Source of the DNA: Leptobrachium leishanense | Lineage: Eukaryota; Chordata; Amphibia; Anura; Megophryidae | Length of the DNA stretch: 64,000 nucleotides | Reading direction: 5' to 3' | Assembly (NCBI GenBank): GCA_009667805.1 | Contig: CM019070.1 | Span: 60,888,735-60,952,734 of the forward strand | Part shown: positions 22,182 to 35,372 of the stretch, in pieces | How the letters are laid out: each line of letters starts with the position of its first letter | Position numbering within the stretch: position 1 is the first letter of the stretch | Notes under the pieces: model-generated | What the model was told of the DNA's origin: nothing | Database searches by the model: none | Seen by the model: the letters and a program-made list of their open reading frames with translations, nothing else | Position numbers and translations under genes: made by a program

Positions 22182-23065
22182 TAGGGATGAGCCGAACACC
22201 CCCGTGTTCGGTTCGCATTCGAACTCGAACAATTTCAAAAGTTCGAGTTCGAACCCGAACATGAACTGAACTCAATGCAAGTCAATGGGACTCGAAAGTT
22301 CGAATTTTAGAGTGCCCTCCAAGAGGGCATATATGCAAAATATTTGCCATAAAAGGTGTATGGGGGTCCGGGTAGTGCCCTGGGGGATAGGAAACAAGTA
22401 AAAAAGTTTTAAAAAAAAACATTTTTAAAGGAACAGTGAATAAAAACGAAAAATTCCTTCAAATATCGTGCCTAGGAGGTCCCCATATCCTGCCCGTGAA
22501 GTGGCGGATTTGTAGGATGTATAGAAAAATTTAAAAACAAAAAAAATGACATTTCAAATGACGGTAAATGTTTTTCCTTTAATCTATTCATAAACAACTG
22601 CTTGGGGCGGCAGTCTGTATGAAAAGAAGAGACAGTTTAGGACACGCAGAACAAGTTTAGTGATTTTTTTGGCTAAATTATGGTGAAACTTATGCAGGCT
22701 TTGGATGAAAGTAACAATAGGTGCTTTAAAATTGGGCCTTTAGGCTAAGGTCAGACGAACGCAGTTTTAACGTGCGTTTAGCCACACGAAATCACGGCCG
22801 TGCTAGCAGCAAATGACGTCCAATGCCAGGGAACATACGACGAACGGCCGCACGAAAGTTCGTCCGTGCAATGCAAGTGACAAACGAACGCATTTTTCGA
22901 GAACGTCAAACCGCTACTACTGACGTCCAGAGTGCGCTGCGGCCGCATAGCGGCGTGTTTGCGTGATTAGAAGAGGTCAGACGCTGCACACGTCCGGCCA
23001 ACATAACATGCACAGACCAAACACTTCCTGTCTTGTCTGGGTGTAGCTGCAAGGTGCGGTAGACA

Positions 23066-25280
23066 ATGCCTGGGACTGACATCGACGTGGAGAGTCTGAT
23101 CAATGCAGTGGCAGAGCATCCCGAGCTGTGGGACACGGCCTGCGACACCTACAAAGACCGACAGAAGAAGGCCAGTGCATGGGTTACAGTGTCCAGGGTG
23201 GTGTACCCAGAGTACGAGACGTGGTCTGATAAAGAGCAGAAGCTTCAGAGTGAGTAAATGAAAATTTTATTGCATAGAATTCAATTGCATAGAACTTGAA
23301 TGTAACATCAAACAAAATGGCATAACGAATTATTGTTGTCACTAAGGATGTGCGTTTCGGCTTTCGGAATTTCGGAATTTAAACGACATTTCCCGATTCG
23401 TGTTTTCTGATGCGGTCGATTTCCCGAAAATTTTTAGATCCGAAAATGTCAGATCCGAAATGTTTTCCGAGCCGAAACAAAATATTTTCCAAATTTTCGA
23501 TTGGACTTGAAATGTGTCAAATCGAAATTTATTGCTATGAAACGAGGAGAACAGACGTTCCGAAAAAACGAAAAATGTCCGAAATCACGAAAAGTCGATC
23601 CAAAAAACGAGCAAAGTGACACGAAAATACGAAAAAAGGTCCATATTCCGAAGAAATGTACCCGAAAAACGAGTCGAACCAAATCGAATTGAAACAGGAA
23701 TCGGTCGAAACGAGCCGAATCGAAAACTTTAAACATCCGAAAAATCGAACCGAAAAAAAAATCGGTGCACAAGCCTAGTTGTCACATGTCAAATGATGTC
23801 CATCTGCCATGGCACCTGCCCTGCATTGCTAGTGAAATAATTAGACAGAGCATTGCAAAACCTGTTGGTGTGTCTATTCACAGGTATTATGTCATCGTTA
23901 GCATACTCATCCAGACCCGTAACTGTGAGGGTATCTTCGAAATTAACCCCATCCCTTGCACGAACATAGTTATGTAGGATGCAGCAGCATTTTACTATAT
24001 CCACACAGAAATCCACATTTACATCAAGTGGCTGATGAAAAATCCTCCACTTGCTGCTCAGTATGACAAAGCTACACTCGACATACCGTCTCGCCCGCGA
24101 CAGCCTGTAATTAAACACCCGCTTCTTCACAGTCAGGTGTGTCCCCGAGTATGGCCGCAGGAGATGTGTGAATCGGCCGAATGCCTCGTCACCCACGAAG
24201 GCATAGGGGACTGACACTTCGCTGCCAGGCAAAGGTGCGGGTCTGGGGATGTTCAGGTTCCCACCCTCAATATCATTCCACAGTGTTGAGTTCCGGAACA
24301 GTGTGGAGTCCGAGTCCTTGCCGCATGATCCGACATCCACATACACCAAATTATAGTTGGCATCTGTCACCGCCAGTAGGCCAATTGAAAAATAATGTTT
24401 ATAATTTTGATACAGTGAGCCACTGTGCAGTGGCTTCACAATGCGGACATGTTTGCCGTCCACTGCTCCCAGGCAGTTGGGACAGTTCGCTCTCTCCCAG
24501 AATCCTGCTGCAATTGCCAGCCATGTCTCGCCTGTGGGTGTTGGCAAACATTGGTCCTTCATGGTTTCCCATATTGTTTGGCAGACCTTGCAGACGATCT
24601 CACCAGCTGTCGATCTGCCAATGCGGAAGTTGTAATGCAGATCCTTCAAACTGCATCCACTAGCGAGATACCTAGAACATGAAAGAAGCTGTGTTATGAT
24701 CACATCATATAAACCTAACCTTATGTCACTCTCATCATGTTTTGCAGCACATGAAGCAATCAATAAATGGCGCACGGTGAGGGACAATCATACCCGGGTC
24801 CTGAAAAAGGAGGCTGAAGCTGCTCGCTCTGGAGCTGGTGCAAAGAAGAGGCGCAGCTATTTGTATGCAGACCAACTGTCCTTCCTGAGGAAGAGCCAGG
24901 AGCCGTGCAACACCGTGAGCAGTATTGACCGGCCATCCACCTCTAGCTCACAAGAGCAAGACCTGCAGCCCGCAGGATCTGGCAGCTGCCAGGTGGAGGT
25001 CGAGCAGGGTGGTGCGGAGTCCCAGGTGGAGGATGTGGAGTCCGAACAGGTGCCGGGTACAGCACCCACAGACAGCACCGGTACAGCTCCCAGGAGGAAG
25101 AAGCCACCATCAGCTGATGTCGAGCAGGCCATGGTCGCATTCATGGAGGCGCATCATACACATCCACGCTGCATGGTCGCTGATTCCGAGGGCATGTCCT
25201 TTTTTAATTCCTGTCTCTCCCTGCTCAACATGATGACCCAGCGCAGAAGGTGGATTATCGCCGCCGAAGCCTGGACCTGA
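23066..25280 (+). CDS. Harbinger MADF (Myb/SANT-like) DNA-binding protein, two exons
   Basis: Exon 1 is 23066-23249 from an ATG; the donor is GTGAGT. Exon 2 is 24748-25280 after TTTTGCAG. The splice restores a Thr codon and gives about 238 residues. The N-terminal MADF domain spans the junction: LINAVAEHPELWD, then TYKDRQKKASAW, VYPEYETW, and HEAINKWRTVRDNHTR after splicing. The rest is Ser/Gln/Glu-rich with a C-terminal region after PRRKKPPSADVEQAM that resembles a BESS-type contact module. In known Harbinger elements this partner binds the element ends and brings the transposase to DNA and into the nucleus; that role is inferred here. The 1.5 kb intron contains the transposase's main exon on the other strand and a MITE, which is unusual packing. 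Confidence 0.82.
23343..23777. mobile_element. hAT MITE of the TTTCG type, 435 bp, nested in Harbinger
   Basis: Begins TAAGGATGTGCGTTTCGG and ends ATCGGTGCACAAGCCTA, flanked by an exact 8-bp duplication GTTGTCAC (23335-23342 and 23778-23785). The interior is degenerate TTTTCG/CGAAA arrays with no coding sense. A sister copy, inverted, is at 33370-33959. Confidence 0.88.
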
Positions 25281-26106
25281 TACACGAGATACTGTCCCAT
25301 CCACAACAGGCACCTGTATATCACGGTGTCGTGCCACAATACCCCCATGGATATTCCCACCACTGCCAGGCGTTGGCTACCCACCCACCCATGTCCCCTG
25401 TTGCTGGGACACCCCCGGAGCCAGAGTACCACCGCATCCATATGCACGGTCCTCATGACCCAGATGCTCCTTGGTATCATACCATGTGAAGTGTATCGTC
25501 TGTTCCTTTATGTTTGTCAGAGTTTATTCATGTTGTTCTACTATTTGTATTTTATTACCTTCATTGTACATGCAATAATATATATGTTTAATATGTTATT
25601 GTTATCTTCTGTCATATTATTCGGGACTAAATATTTTATTTGTTTCACATCGTTGTCAGTGTCATTACTCTTTCGTTACGTGTTCTGCAAGGTGATGCAT
25701 GCGTGTGTGTGGGCATGTAACTACTGACCTACAATAGAGCCTCTGCACACCGAGCACATGTCTGATGACTGGCAGCGATGTAATGAATGCACGTGTTTGA
25801 TAGTACTTACCGCAAAGTGAGGACCAGCATCTCCTCCGGTGGTATGGCAGCCCTCATGTTGGTGTCCCTCTTGGTCAGCGGCTCACGCACCTTCATCAAC
25901 AGTTCATCAAAGGTGTGGATGGACATCTGCAGGTAGTTGAAGAACTTCACGGGGTCCCTCTCTCGCAGTGGCCTGTACAGTGTCACAAAGTGGCCATGCG
26001 TGTGTCTGGCAGTGTTGATTGGATGAACCCATGTTCGCCGTTGTCTTTTCTTCTTCAGGTACAGGTATCCCAGTGCAGCAAAAAGAAACACTTGGACTGC
26101 ATCCAT
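23789..26106 (-). CDS. Harbinger DDE transposase (HARBI1-like), two exons
   Basis: Exon 1 runs from an ATG at 26106 to 25811 (donor GTAAGT); exon 2 from 24671 (acceptor TTCTAG) to the stop at 23789. The splice restores an Arg codon and yields about 392 residues. N-terminal part: MDAVQVFLFAALGYLYL and FDELLMKV. The join gives VLTLRYLASGCSLKDLHYNF, typical of the family's helix-turn-helix-like region. The DDE_Tnp_4 catalytic core shows AVDGKHVRI (first Asp), VYVDVGSCGKDSD (second Asp), FVGDEAF and VECSFVILSSKWRIF (Glu). No stop or shift is seen. It should cut and paste elements with matching ends at TWA targets. Upstream in-frame sequence without ATG extends to 26175. Confidence 0.9.
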
Positions 26107-26340
26107 CTTGGAAAAATGCCACCATTCCCAAAATGCCTTTTTATACCCTTTCCCTTTATTTGATTCATTCTGCAATTGATTTGGTTGATCATATCTCTCT
26201 TCTTCCAGCTCCGTGAAACAAAACGTACGAAAATGCGCATCGTATGACTGCTATCGCGTATTCCGTGAAAAAATACGTCCATTCGTTCGACCGCACTTTT
26301 TCACGGACGACGCGAAAAATGCGTTCGTCTGACCCTAGCC

Positions 26341-26590
26341 TTAGTGTCGGCAACAGTGCCGTCACACCGTAACCCCTCTGTGCTATTGTGGAAGAGTGCA
26401 GGGTTGGACCCTGCGCTCCAATATTAAAATGATATGAATCTGGTATAGGCGTCAGTGGCAGTGCACCCAAATATTGTGCCTTTGGTGGCCTTCACACCGT
26501 AACCCCTCTGAGGTATTGTGGAAGAGTGCAGTGGTGGAGGTTTTGGTAATGCAGAAGAGATCCCCGATCTATTCAGTTATATCAGCAGCT
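26341..26590 (-). repeat. hAT tandem units and end of hAT transposase gene
   Basis: Reverse complement of 665-930: two ~133-bp units with CCGTAACCCCTCTG blocks, then GAAGAGATCCCCGATCTATTC, which matches the stop-codon region of the hAT gene at 660-690. Homology stops near 26590. Confidence 0.8.
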
Positions 26591-27300
26591 ATAACAAAAC
26601 TGGGTCAGCAATGTTTAGGCACTTGTTCTGCGCTACTGTATATGGTGAGAATCGGCGCACAACAGTAGCAACAGGAAGCAAACAGAACAGGCAGGGAATA
26701 CACAGAGAGAATAGTCAAATGGCAGGCAAAGTCGGCAACAGATCGGGTCCTCAGAACAAGCAGGGTCAGTAACAAGTATACAAACTGATTTGGTAAGCTA
26801 GCGATGAGGGAATAAAGGCTGAAACACACTGAGCATGTAGCGACGCACAGCGTAGCGAAGCGAAGAGAAGCAAACATTTTGCAGTCTTGACTTCACTCTG
26901 CTCCACCTCGCAGCGTGTCTACACTACATTACGTTTGCTTCTCACCGCACTGGACAGGAATCCGCTAACTAAATTAAAATGTACACACAAAACTGTTTTA
27001 TTTTCACAAAGCACATGTTATATAGGCAAAAAAAGTTTATACTCAATAAAATACATCAAAATTACTGTTAATTTAATAGGAATAGTATAAAAATATAAAA
27101 AAGGTAACCCCTGATCATATATATTATAGGGACACGGAGCGCCGTGTATAGAGTAGGGATGCATTGATACCACACACAGACATATACGTATATATCAACA
27201 CGCAGACCTATATATACATATATATCAACACACAGATATATATATACACCCACCCACAGACCTCAGACCAAATAAACACATACGCACATGGGGGGGTGGC
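26591..27300. other. No gene recognised; low-complexity tail
   Basis: Holds a possible foldback around 26815-26960 (GTAGCGACGCACAGCG region against CGCAGCGTGTCTACACTAC) and a TATATACA-type simple stretch at 27170-27255. Confidence 0.4.
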
Positions 27301-27475
27301 ATGTGGAAAATCTCAACTAAATGCGCCCCCGCCCCATTTGGCTGATCCCCGCAGAAGAAATGTTGAACCCGACAGAGCAGAGAGTATTTATATTATTCTC
27401 TGCTCTATCGGGTTCAACATTTCATCTGGAGGGATCAACCAAATGGGTGGGGGGGCAATTAGTTGCCAAAATGTG
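27301..27475. repeat. Long foldback hairpin
   Basis: Arms of about 80 bases (27301-27384 and 27393-27475) pair around a short A/T loop. The best-matched part is CCCATTTGG...TGTTGAACCCGA.AGAGCAGAG against its reverse. It may be a small foldback element or a hairpin-RNA source. Confidence 0.7.
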
Positions 27476-27533
27476 TGTGTAATACAAGTCTGGATATATA
27501 TATTTATAAGAATATAGATATTTATCTTATCTA

Positions 27534-29150
<1,617 letters not shown>

Positions 29151-29186
<36 letters not shown>
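29151..29186. repeat. TA microsatellite
   Basis: About 17 TA units directly abut the Tc1 right end; the left flank at 27490-27533 is also TA-rich. Confidence 0.95.
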
Positions 29187-29187
<1 letters not shown>

Positions 29188-29979
29188 TACCTGCCCTTAC
29201 CTTCCCCTATAAATGAGGTTTGGGGTTGCTCTTTGCCGCTTTTTTTTACAGTAATGAAAGAGCGCTTGGAGAGAGCACAAACAAATAATTTGTTTCTCCA
29301 CAGGGGGTACACTAACACTACTGTAGCGCTGCTTTAAAGACTGTGTTCTGCTGCATTTAAATATTCTGGCCATCAGAGGGAGACAGAGATATAGTGGACT
29401 ATGCTGGACAAAAACTGAACTACTAGAAAGAACAGTGAAGTGCTCTCAGGATAAGTGCAAGGTCGTAAACGCTACACAATGAATATGGAGGTTCCCCTAA
29501 GAACCTAAGAACAAGCAATAAACAGTCAATGGAGCGCCAGTGCAGAACTGGAGATATGAGAGTGCACTTTACATGTCCTTCGATACTTCTTCCCAATCTT
29601 CTCAATAAAGTCACTCTTGAATAAGGCCTCTCTACAAGAGAGAAGATATCATCGCGCAGTATATTGGTTCACCATATGAGAAAGATGGAAAAGTGATGAT
29701 TCTACTCACATATTCATGAGCCTAACCTAGGCTCTAGGATGGATGTCTGATATGGGTCTTCAAAGATATTCAGGTGCCCATGTACCCCCAATGTGGTAGT
29801 AGTCTTCAAACAGCTTTCTTCTACAGTGAATCACGGAGAGAGAAAAACAGTACACTCCCCTAGTGCAATATCGTTAAGGTATAATACAATAAAGTGATTT
29901 ATATGGTGCACTCACATGTGGGTGAGCCGCATTGGCTCCAAGACTTCGCATAGGAATTTAGAGGGAAATTCCAAAAAAC
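29187..29979. other. No feature recognised
   Basis: Moderately A/T-rich sequence without a convincing open frame or repeat boundary. Confidence 0.4.
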
Positions 29980-30780
29980 CTTCTTTAAAATCACGTACCA
30001 AGAAGCAGCAGCAATTTAAAATAAATTTATTAATACATAAAGAAAATAATTGTTACCAGAACGCGTTTCACTCCTCAGAGCTTCTTCAGCTGGTATCACT
30101 TGTCTTATGTCTGCTGCTTCATTATATACTGTTTAAAAGTCCCAACTCTTGCAATAACTCAATTGAGACCAATTAATTAAGAGCAATTAAAAAACAATCA
30201 AAAACACTTTGGGCCAGTAATTAGTTAAAGTGAGACACTCGTGTGCATATGTGATGCTTTCCAATGTGGAACGCAGGTTATTTATGCCATGTAACTATAA
30301 ATAGTATAAAACGCCGTTATGGCGTTTAATAACTGCAACTGCGCATGCGCATGGCCCGGCGCATGCGCACAGCTTATAGCGGAGCGATAATGTAGACCCA
30401 GTGTGATGTGGGTTAATATCTCACCCCTCACACTGATAATACCCCTCAACCCCCTCAAGGGGCAAACCATACCGCAAAAGTGGAAAAAATGGCCATACAT
30501 ATAACAGACCCCCAGTCCACACTGTGCACTCGCGCATGCCCAATAGGCAATCCATGTAGTGCTCAGCTCTCACTGCACACCCCCAGCAGACGTGACCTCC
30601 TCCTAACAAAGGGAACAGCGCGGACTGGCATCACAGCTCCTAAAGAGGGACAAGCCGCACTAAAATCAATAAATAACGATGAAATACCTAACACAAATAT
30701 CCTCCATGTCACAGTATATGAAATATCATTTAAAAATCTATAATTAAGTGCAAAGTGTTCGGAAGAGCAGCTCGGATGCC
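29980..30780 (-). repeat. Dispersed element with GCGAAACGC core, copy 3
   Basis: The plus strand at 30059-30105 reads AGAACGCGTTTCACTCC then CTTCTTCAGCTGG, the reverse of the 8745 copy. Sequence to about 30780 with GCGCATGCGC blocks may belong to it, but the limit is unclear. Confidence 0.4.
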
Positions 30781-31990
30781 AGTTGACTTGGCATTTGGAC
30801 TATCTCTTGATCAGACATCTGTGGCCTCTCATAAAAAATTATGTGGATAGACTTCGGAAAAATTTGGCCTCTGCGTTTGAACAGGCCCGTTTGACTTCAG
30901 GGGGCAGAGAACAGAGGAATAAGCGAAACTACGACTTGAGAGTTCGTATACAGGATCTACAACCCGGTGATAGGGTTTTGTTGAAGAACTCGGGTGTTTC
31001 TGCAAGGCATAAGCTGGCAGATAGATGGAGTTCTCAAGTTTACATTGTCTGCAAGCAACTGCCTGGTCTGCCAGTTTACCAAATCTGTCCGGATGGAAAG
31101 GCCGGGCCTCTAAAGAACTGGCACCGAAATCATCTGTTGCCTTTGAGAGAAGCTGTAAGGATACCAGTTGGAGACAAACTTTCTTTGCCGAACCCGCCTG
31201 TTCCTCACTCGGCTCCTGTTACTCGGTCTCAGCAGTCACGGGTTGTTGAAGAAAGTGAAGAGAACAGTGAGGAAGGAAGTTTTTGTCTGGACTGGGTGCT
31301 CTTGCCTGAGCCTGAAGAAGTCATTGCAGTTTCTGAACGTGGGAAAGTAACCTGAGGCCTGAGGCTCCTGAATTCAGATTTGAAGTACTTGAGACTTCGG
31401 AAGTTCCTGTAGTTCCAGAAGATGCATCCATAGATTATAGTTCTATGCCTTCACTGGAAGGCTCATACTCAGAGGAGGTGTCTGCTCCAGTTGTGGATGA
31501 AAGAATTGAGCCCGTAAATGTGGCACTTCCACCCCAAAGAGGAGATGATTGAACTGGAGTCCAAACGTTCTATCCGGCCCCCTCAGAGACTTACCTATGA
31601 TTCACCGGGACATAGCACTGAAGAAGCTGTTACCACTGTGCGAAGGCTGCTTGAAGTGTCTGCTATGCTAGCTGATGTAATCAGGAACATGAGTCAACTT
31701 GAGGATGTATATCTGACCCATTTTATGTTTGCTACTGAGCTTGAATGTATTGCTTAATGTAAATACTACAATGTTATATATCTGTTACACTTCCTTGGAG
31801 AGACCCAAGAGTTTAAGGGGGGGAGAGCCGTATATACGTAATATATGCTGCTTTATTGGGATCAGTAAAGAATATAATACATAAAAATCCACTACAGTGC
31901 TGGTGTATAGTTATTTCCTAGTGCGGTGAGACTAACCCGAGGTTTATTCAGCGGCTCCTCCGGGAGTGAGCGCTACACTACTTTTAAAAA
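30768..31990 (+). mobile_element. Ty3/Gypsy retrotransposon, 3' remnant
   Basis: The remnant holds the C-terminal end of integrase and a tail region, then a purine tract AAGGGGGGGAGAG (about 31817-31829) that could prime plus-strand synthesis. After that comes ~150 bp of LTR-like sequence with GTATATACGTAATATATG. No 5' part is present. Confidence 0.75.
30775..31757 (+). pseudogene. Gypsy pol, integrase C-terminus, frameshifted
   Basis: Frames follow each other in order: MPVDLAFGLSLDQTS (to an A-run near 30834), then KNYVDRLRKNLASAF with LQPGDRVLLKNSGVSARHKL and NWHRNHLLP up to 31355, then an acidic stretch ending near 31551, then SKRSIRPPQRLTYDS to 31757. At least three frameshifts separate them. 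The GDRVLLKN...HKLADRW block is the Gypsy integrase chromo-like DNA-binding region that helps choose insertion sites. Not functional. Confidence 0.82.
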
Positions 31991-32439
31991 AAAGGTTTGC
32001 AAATGGGGTGTGATATGCTAAGGATTGGTTTTCAATGAGTTTGGTGGTGAAAGGGTTAAAGGGCTTGCACATGAGCTGTCATGTCCCATTTGTGAGGAAA
32101 ATATCATCACATGAATATTCAGACAGGTAAAGCTTTATGTAAACGCTATAAAAGGAAATTGTTAAAAATAAAGTAAAGAATTGGAAACTCATGGTGAATC
32201 CTTTAAAGTTTTCATGTACTTCATGATGTCCTAGGGGAACTGGCTCCAATCCAAGATATTATCTGAACCACATCAAACTGAAAACCAATTTCACAGTATT
32301 TATAACTAATACCAAACAGATGTAAGCATAATCAGGATCATATCCCTGGTTGTATTTTCATAGTGGTTATATAAAATAAACATGAGACTTTACAGGCATG
32401 GCTGTAATATGACAGATACATAAAGTCAAATCCCCATTT

Positions 32440-32700
32440 TACCATGATATTCCGGTGCAAGCGCTGTCTCGGCACCTTGCTACGGAACGTAGCTCTACCG
32501 CTTGGATGCTCACGGTAGGGATTCTGTACCGCTGCGGGTCTCACCTCCTGGAGTCCATAGGACTCCATGGGCATTTGCGCTTCTGAGCCCTGCGCAATCT
32601 CGCTCTCACAAGATTGTCGAGCACCACAGAGTGATTGTGGAGAGAGACTGGGAACTGTTTATTCCCAGTCTCACTCTGCTTCTGGGAATCGGGCCACTGT
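32440..32700 (-). repeat. Diverged fragment of the GGGCC-ATTACA MITE family
   Basis: Shares GGAGTCCATAGGACTCCATGG and CAGTCTCACTCTGCT segments with 8490-8770 and 35700-36000. No ends preserved. Confidence 0.45.
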
Positions 32701-32850
32701 TCTCACCGAGGGATGAGAGGTGAGAATGGGAATTATTGGTGGGGGGGGGGGTTGTCAGGTTCCTGAACCATGCTTGGACAGCCCTCCTCAAATCCTGTTT
32801 ATTCCTGTGCAGCTAATTTTCCAGCGTTGTGATCCAGCACATAAACAGTT

Positions 32851-32853
<3 letters not shown>

Positions 32854-32881
<28 letters not shown>
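32854..32881. repeat. CA microsatellite
   Basis: Fourteen or so CA units, followed by CTAGAGG. Confidence 0.95.
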
Positions 32882-32884
<3 letters not shown>

Positions 32885-33361
32885 AGGTCATCTGACTTGC
32901 CTGAAATAAAGTGCTACTCCTCCCGCTTACTTGCTCCAGCATTAGTAAGCTACTTCCAGAGAAAGAGGACCTATGCTGTGGCTCTCCTGTGGTTTCCTGA
33001 ACCAAACCCTGCCGATGTTACCAACCTTTCCTGTGTCTCTGTACCCTCCAGTATCCAATGTGTGTCCAAGATCCCATTGTCCTGGTTTGTTTCCTGCTTC
33101 CCATTTATCAAGCCTTCTACGTTCCTTGCCCCTCTGCTCCAAAGCAATTGTTCTGCTGCCTCCTGTAGCAACTCACCACTTCCCGCAAAAACCTGTATTG
33201 GTGCATCACCGCATCGCGGGCTCAGTATCCTGCCACCTCGATACCACCCCAGTACGATCCCTGACAGAGGGGTTTAGGGGGTTTAAATGATGTTGCAAAT
33301 GTAGAATCATTCAGCACCAGTTTTTAGGAGTAGCTAAATTTTTGCCTTACGTATTCCTGCA
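32882..33361. other. Pyrimidine-rich sequence, no gene recognised
   Basis: Long frames on both strands reflect C/T-rich composition (CTGTGGTTTCCTG, CCTTTCCTGTGTCTC). It resembles dispersed repeat DNA but I cannot name it. Confidence 0.4.
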
Positions 33362-33369
33362 GTAACTAG

Positions 33370-33959
33370 TAGGCTTGTGCACCGATTTTTTTTTCAGTTC
33401 GATTCGGTTCAATTTTTCGGATTTCTAAACTTTTCGATTCGGCTCGTTTCGACCGATTTCGGTTTCGATTCGATTCGGTTCGGCTCGTTTTTCGGGTATT
33501 TTTTTTTCGGAATATCGACCATTTTTCATATTTTCGTGTCACTGTGCTCGGTTTTTGTATCGACTTTTCGTTTTTCGGAAAATTTTCGTTTTTCGGAATT
33601 GTACATTTTTCGGAATATCGACAATTTTTCGTATTTTTCGTGTCACTTTGCGCGTTTTTTGTATCGACTTTTCGTTTTTCGGAAAATTTTCGTTTTCATA
33701 AAATTTTCGTTTTTCGGAAAATTTTCATTTTTTCGAAAAATTTCCGTTTTTTAGGAAAATTTTCGTTTTTCGGAACGTCGTTTGACACATTTCAAGTCCA
33801 TTCGAAAAATCCGAAAATATTTCGTTTCGGCTCGGAAAACGTTTCGGATCTGACATTTTCGGATCTAAAAATTTTCGGAAATTCGGCCGCATTCGAAAAC
33901 ACGAATCGGGAAATTTTGTGAAAATTCCGAAATTCCGAAACCCGAAACGCACATCTCTA
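33370..33959. mobile_element. hAT MITE of the TTTCG type, 590 bp
   Basis: Begins TAGGCTTGTGCACCGAT and ends CGAAACGCACATCTCTA, inside an exact 8-bp duplication GTAACTAG (33362-33369 and 33960-33967). The interior repeats TTTTCGTTTTTCGGAA many times, which opens one frame for 125 codons without meaning. It is the inverted sister of 23343-23777. Confidence 0.9.
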
Positions 33960-33974
33960 GTAACTAGCGCTAGC

Positions 33975-34530
33975 ACTTTGGAATACGATACATATCTTAA
34001 CGCAAGTTAATGATTGCACTCCCAAATGCATTCGTGCTCTGGTATGCGGATGGTATTACAATCGATGCGCAACAAACGAACGACGTTTGCGCACATAATT
34101 TTAACGTCTCTTAAAAGCTGGTGGTAACTGCAAATCTGAACGTTCTGGCCGAAACGAGAAACACCAGCATGAAAAAAAAATACAGCACAGTATAGTTACA
34201 CATTCTACACATACCCAAACAATAAAATAGAGAGGTTGTGCGTGTTTTTATTATTGCTGCAGCATATATACTCAGATTGATTTTGGCAGGCGCAAAAACT
34301 GAACGGGAGACAATTGTGGTTCTTAATTTTGATTGCCCACCGATTTCTGCACGCAGTGTTAATGCGCACGCGTTTTTCCACATCTTTTTTAAGCGCAATA
34401 TTTTTTGACTGATGAAAAATGCACTCAGATCGTAATACCAGCGTTAATTTATGCGCGTTAACATTTAACGCTGCGCGCAAAAAATAATGTGCTACGCGTA
34501 CGAATTTGGGCAGAGAATGTAATAGAGCCC
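33975..34530. repeat. Probable MITE remnant
   Basis: The right end reads TGTAATAGAGCCC (34518-34530), like the termini of the GGGCC-ATTACA family. The interior has many ACGC and GCGC words and small palindromes such as CGTTAACATTTAACG. Confidence 0.4.
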
Positions 34531-34767
34531 GATGTGGGGTATCCACTAAATACCATTGTGGCTGTTATTGCAACCATGATGAACTTCATTGATCCCGAGA
34601 AGAAAAAATTAAAGATCGGCAACGGCAGCTTCCTTGATGAAAGCTTCCACTGCCATTCTTTGATGATTTCCTATGGGGATTGCCAGTGTTTTTCATGATT
34701 GTAAGAATGAAGATTTTCATCCTTGTCTGTAACTACACAACAGTGTTTAGAGGGTAACTCTCTATGT

Positions 34768-34912
34768 CAGGGATGTCAAACTCTGGCCCCTAGATGTTGC
34801 TGAAGTAAAAGTCAAATGATTCTCTGGCCATCTATTGCATTCAAAGAATTCTGGGAATTATATAAGCCATTAGCATCAGGGGAGGGGGGGGCAGAGTTTG
34901 ACAGTCTCTCTG
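34768..34912. mobile_element. Small hAT MITE, 145 bp
   Basis: Starts CAGGGATGTCAAACTCTGG and ends CAGAGTTTGACAGTCTCTCTG. The 8-base flanks CTCTATGT and CTTTACGT agree at six positions. A related remnant lies at 48488-48610. Confidence 0.6.
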
Positions 34913-35213
34913 CTTTACGTGAACTTTTGATGCTTAGCGGCATTTTCTAGATACTATGAATAATGGAGGCATAATTACAAGATATAATATTTTATTATTT
35001 TACATTTTAATATTGGTGGTTTTATCAATTTATTTACATATGCATACTTTCTGGCAACCTTTCAGTAAAAAAATACCTATAAAAGCACTTTGTTACATAG
35101 TAATCAGACTGATAAAGATAAGCTTCCAATACATTTTTTGGTGCTCCGTGACTGGATTTTATATCAGTGTCCCACATTAATTTCATATTACATCAATTAC
35201 AGATTTATTGTTA

Positions 35214-35219
35214 TTATTT
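35214..35219 (-). terminator. Possible polyadenylation signal of minus-strand FMO
   Basis: AATAAA on the minus strand. It would lie about 290 bases past the stop if the MITE at 35373-36170 is ignored. No nearer hexamer was seen, so the MITE may sit within the 3' UTR. Confidence 0.3.
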
Positions 35220-35372
35220 TTTTACAGTCAGTGTAGTTCTACATATTTTATATATCTATATACTGACTGTATATCACAGCACTATTATAAATATGTAGTT
35301 ATTGTATATAGGCGGTTAGGTCTTGATTCTGAAGTATAAATTGTATCCACCATTAGATAAGCAGCATACCTA

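Larger units (their letters stand above)
22743..26340. mobile_element. PIF/Harbinger transposon, 3.6 kb, apparently autonomous
   Basis: Ends are GGCTAAGGTCAGACGAACGC and GCGTTCGTCTGACCCTAGCC, a near-perfect 20-bp inverted pair, flanked by TTA on both sides (22740-22742, 26341-26343). It carries the two genes expected of the superfamily on opposite strands: a MADF/Myb-like DNA-binding protein (plus) and a DDE transposase (minus). Both have clean frames and canonical splice sites. A 435-bp hAT MITE at 23343-23777 has landed in the first gene's intron and just past the second gene's stop, sparing both. Confidence 0.93.
22182..26590. mobile_element. hAT element copy split by a Harbinger insertion, right end truncated
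   Basis: The left terminus TAGGGATGAGCCGAACAC starts at 22182. The hAT arm runs to 22742, is interrupted by the Harbinger element, and resumes at 26341 with the hAT tandem repeat and the last codons of its transposase on the minus strand (to about 26590). Beyond that the match to the hAT gene ends, so this copy is deleted. Confidence 0.8.

Noticed and set aside
32897..33290. Overlapping 105-126-codon frames with Leu/Ser/Pro runs
   Set aside because: C/T-rich repeat-like sequence is open in several frames at once; no domain seen.
33377..33921. Two overlapping 125-codon plus frames rich in Phe, Ser and Arg
   Set aside because: They are translations of the TTTTCG array in a hAT MITE; composition, not coding.
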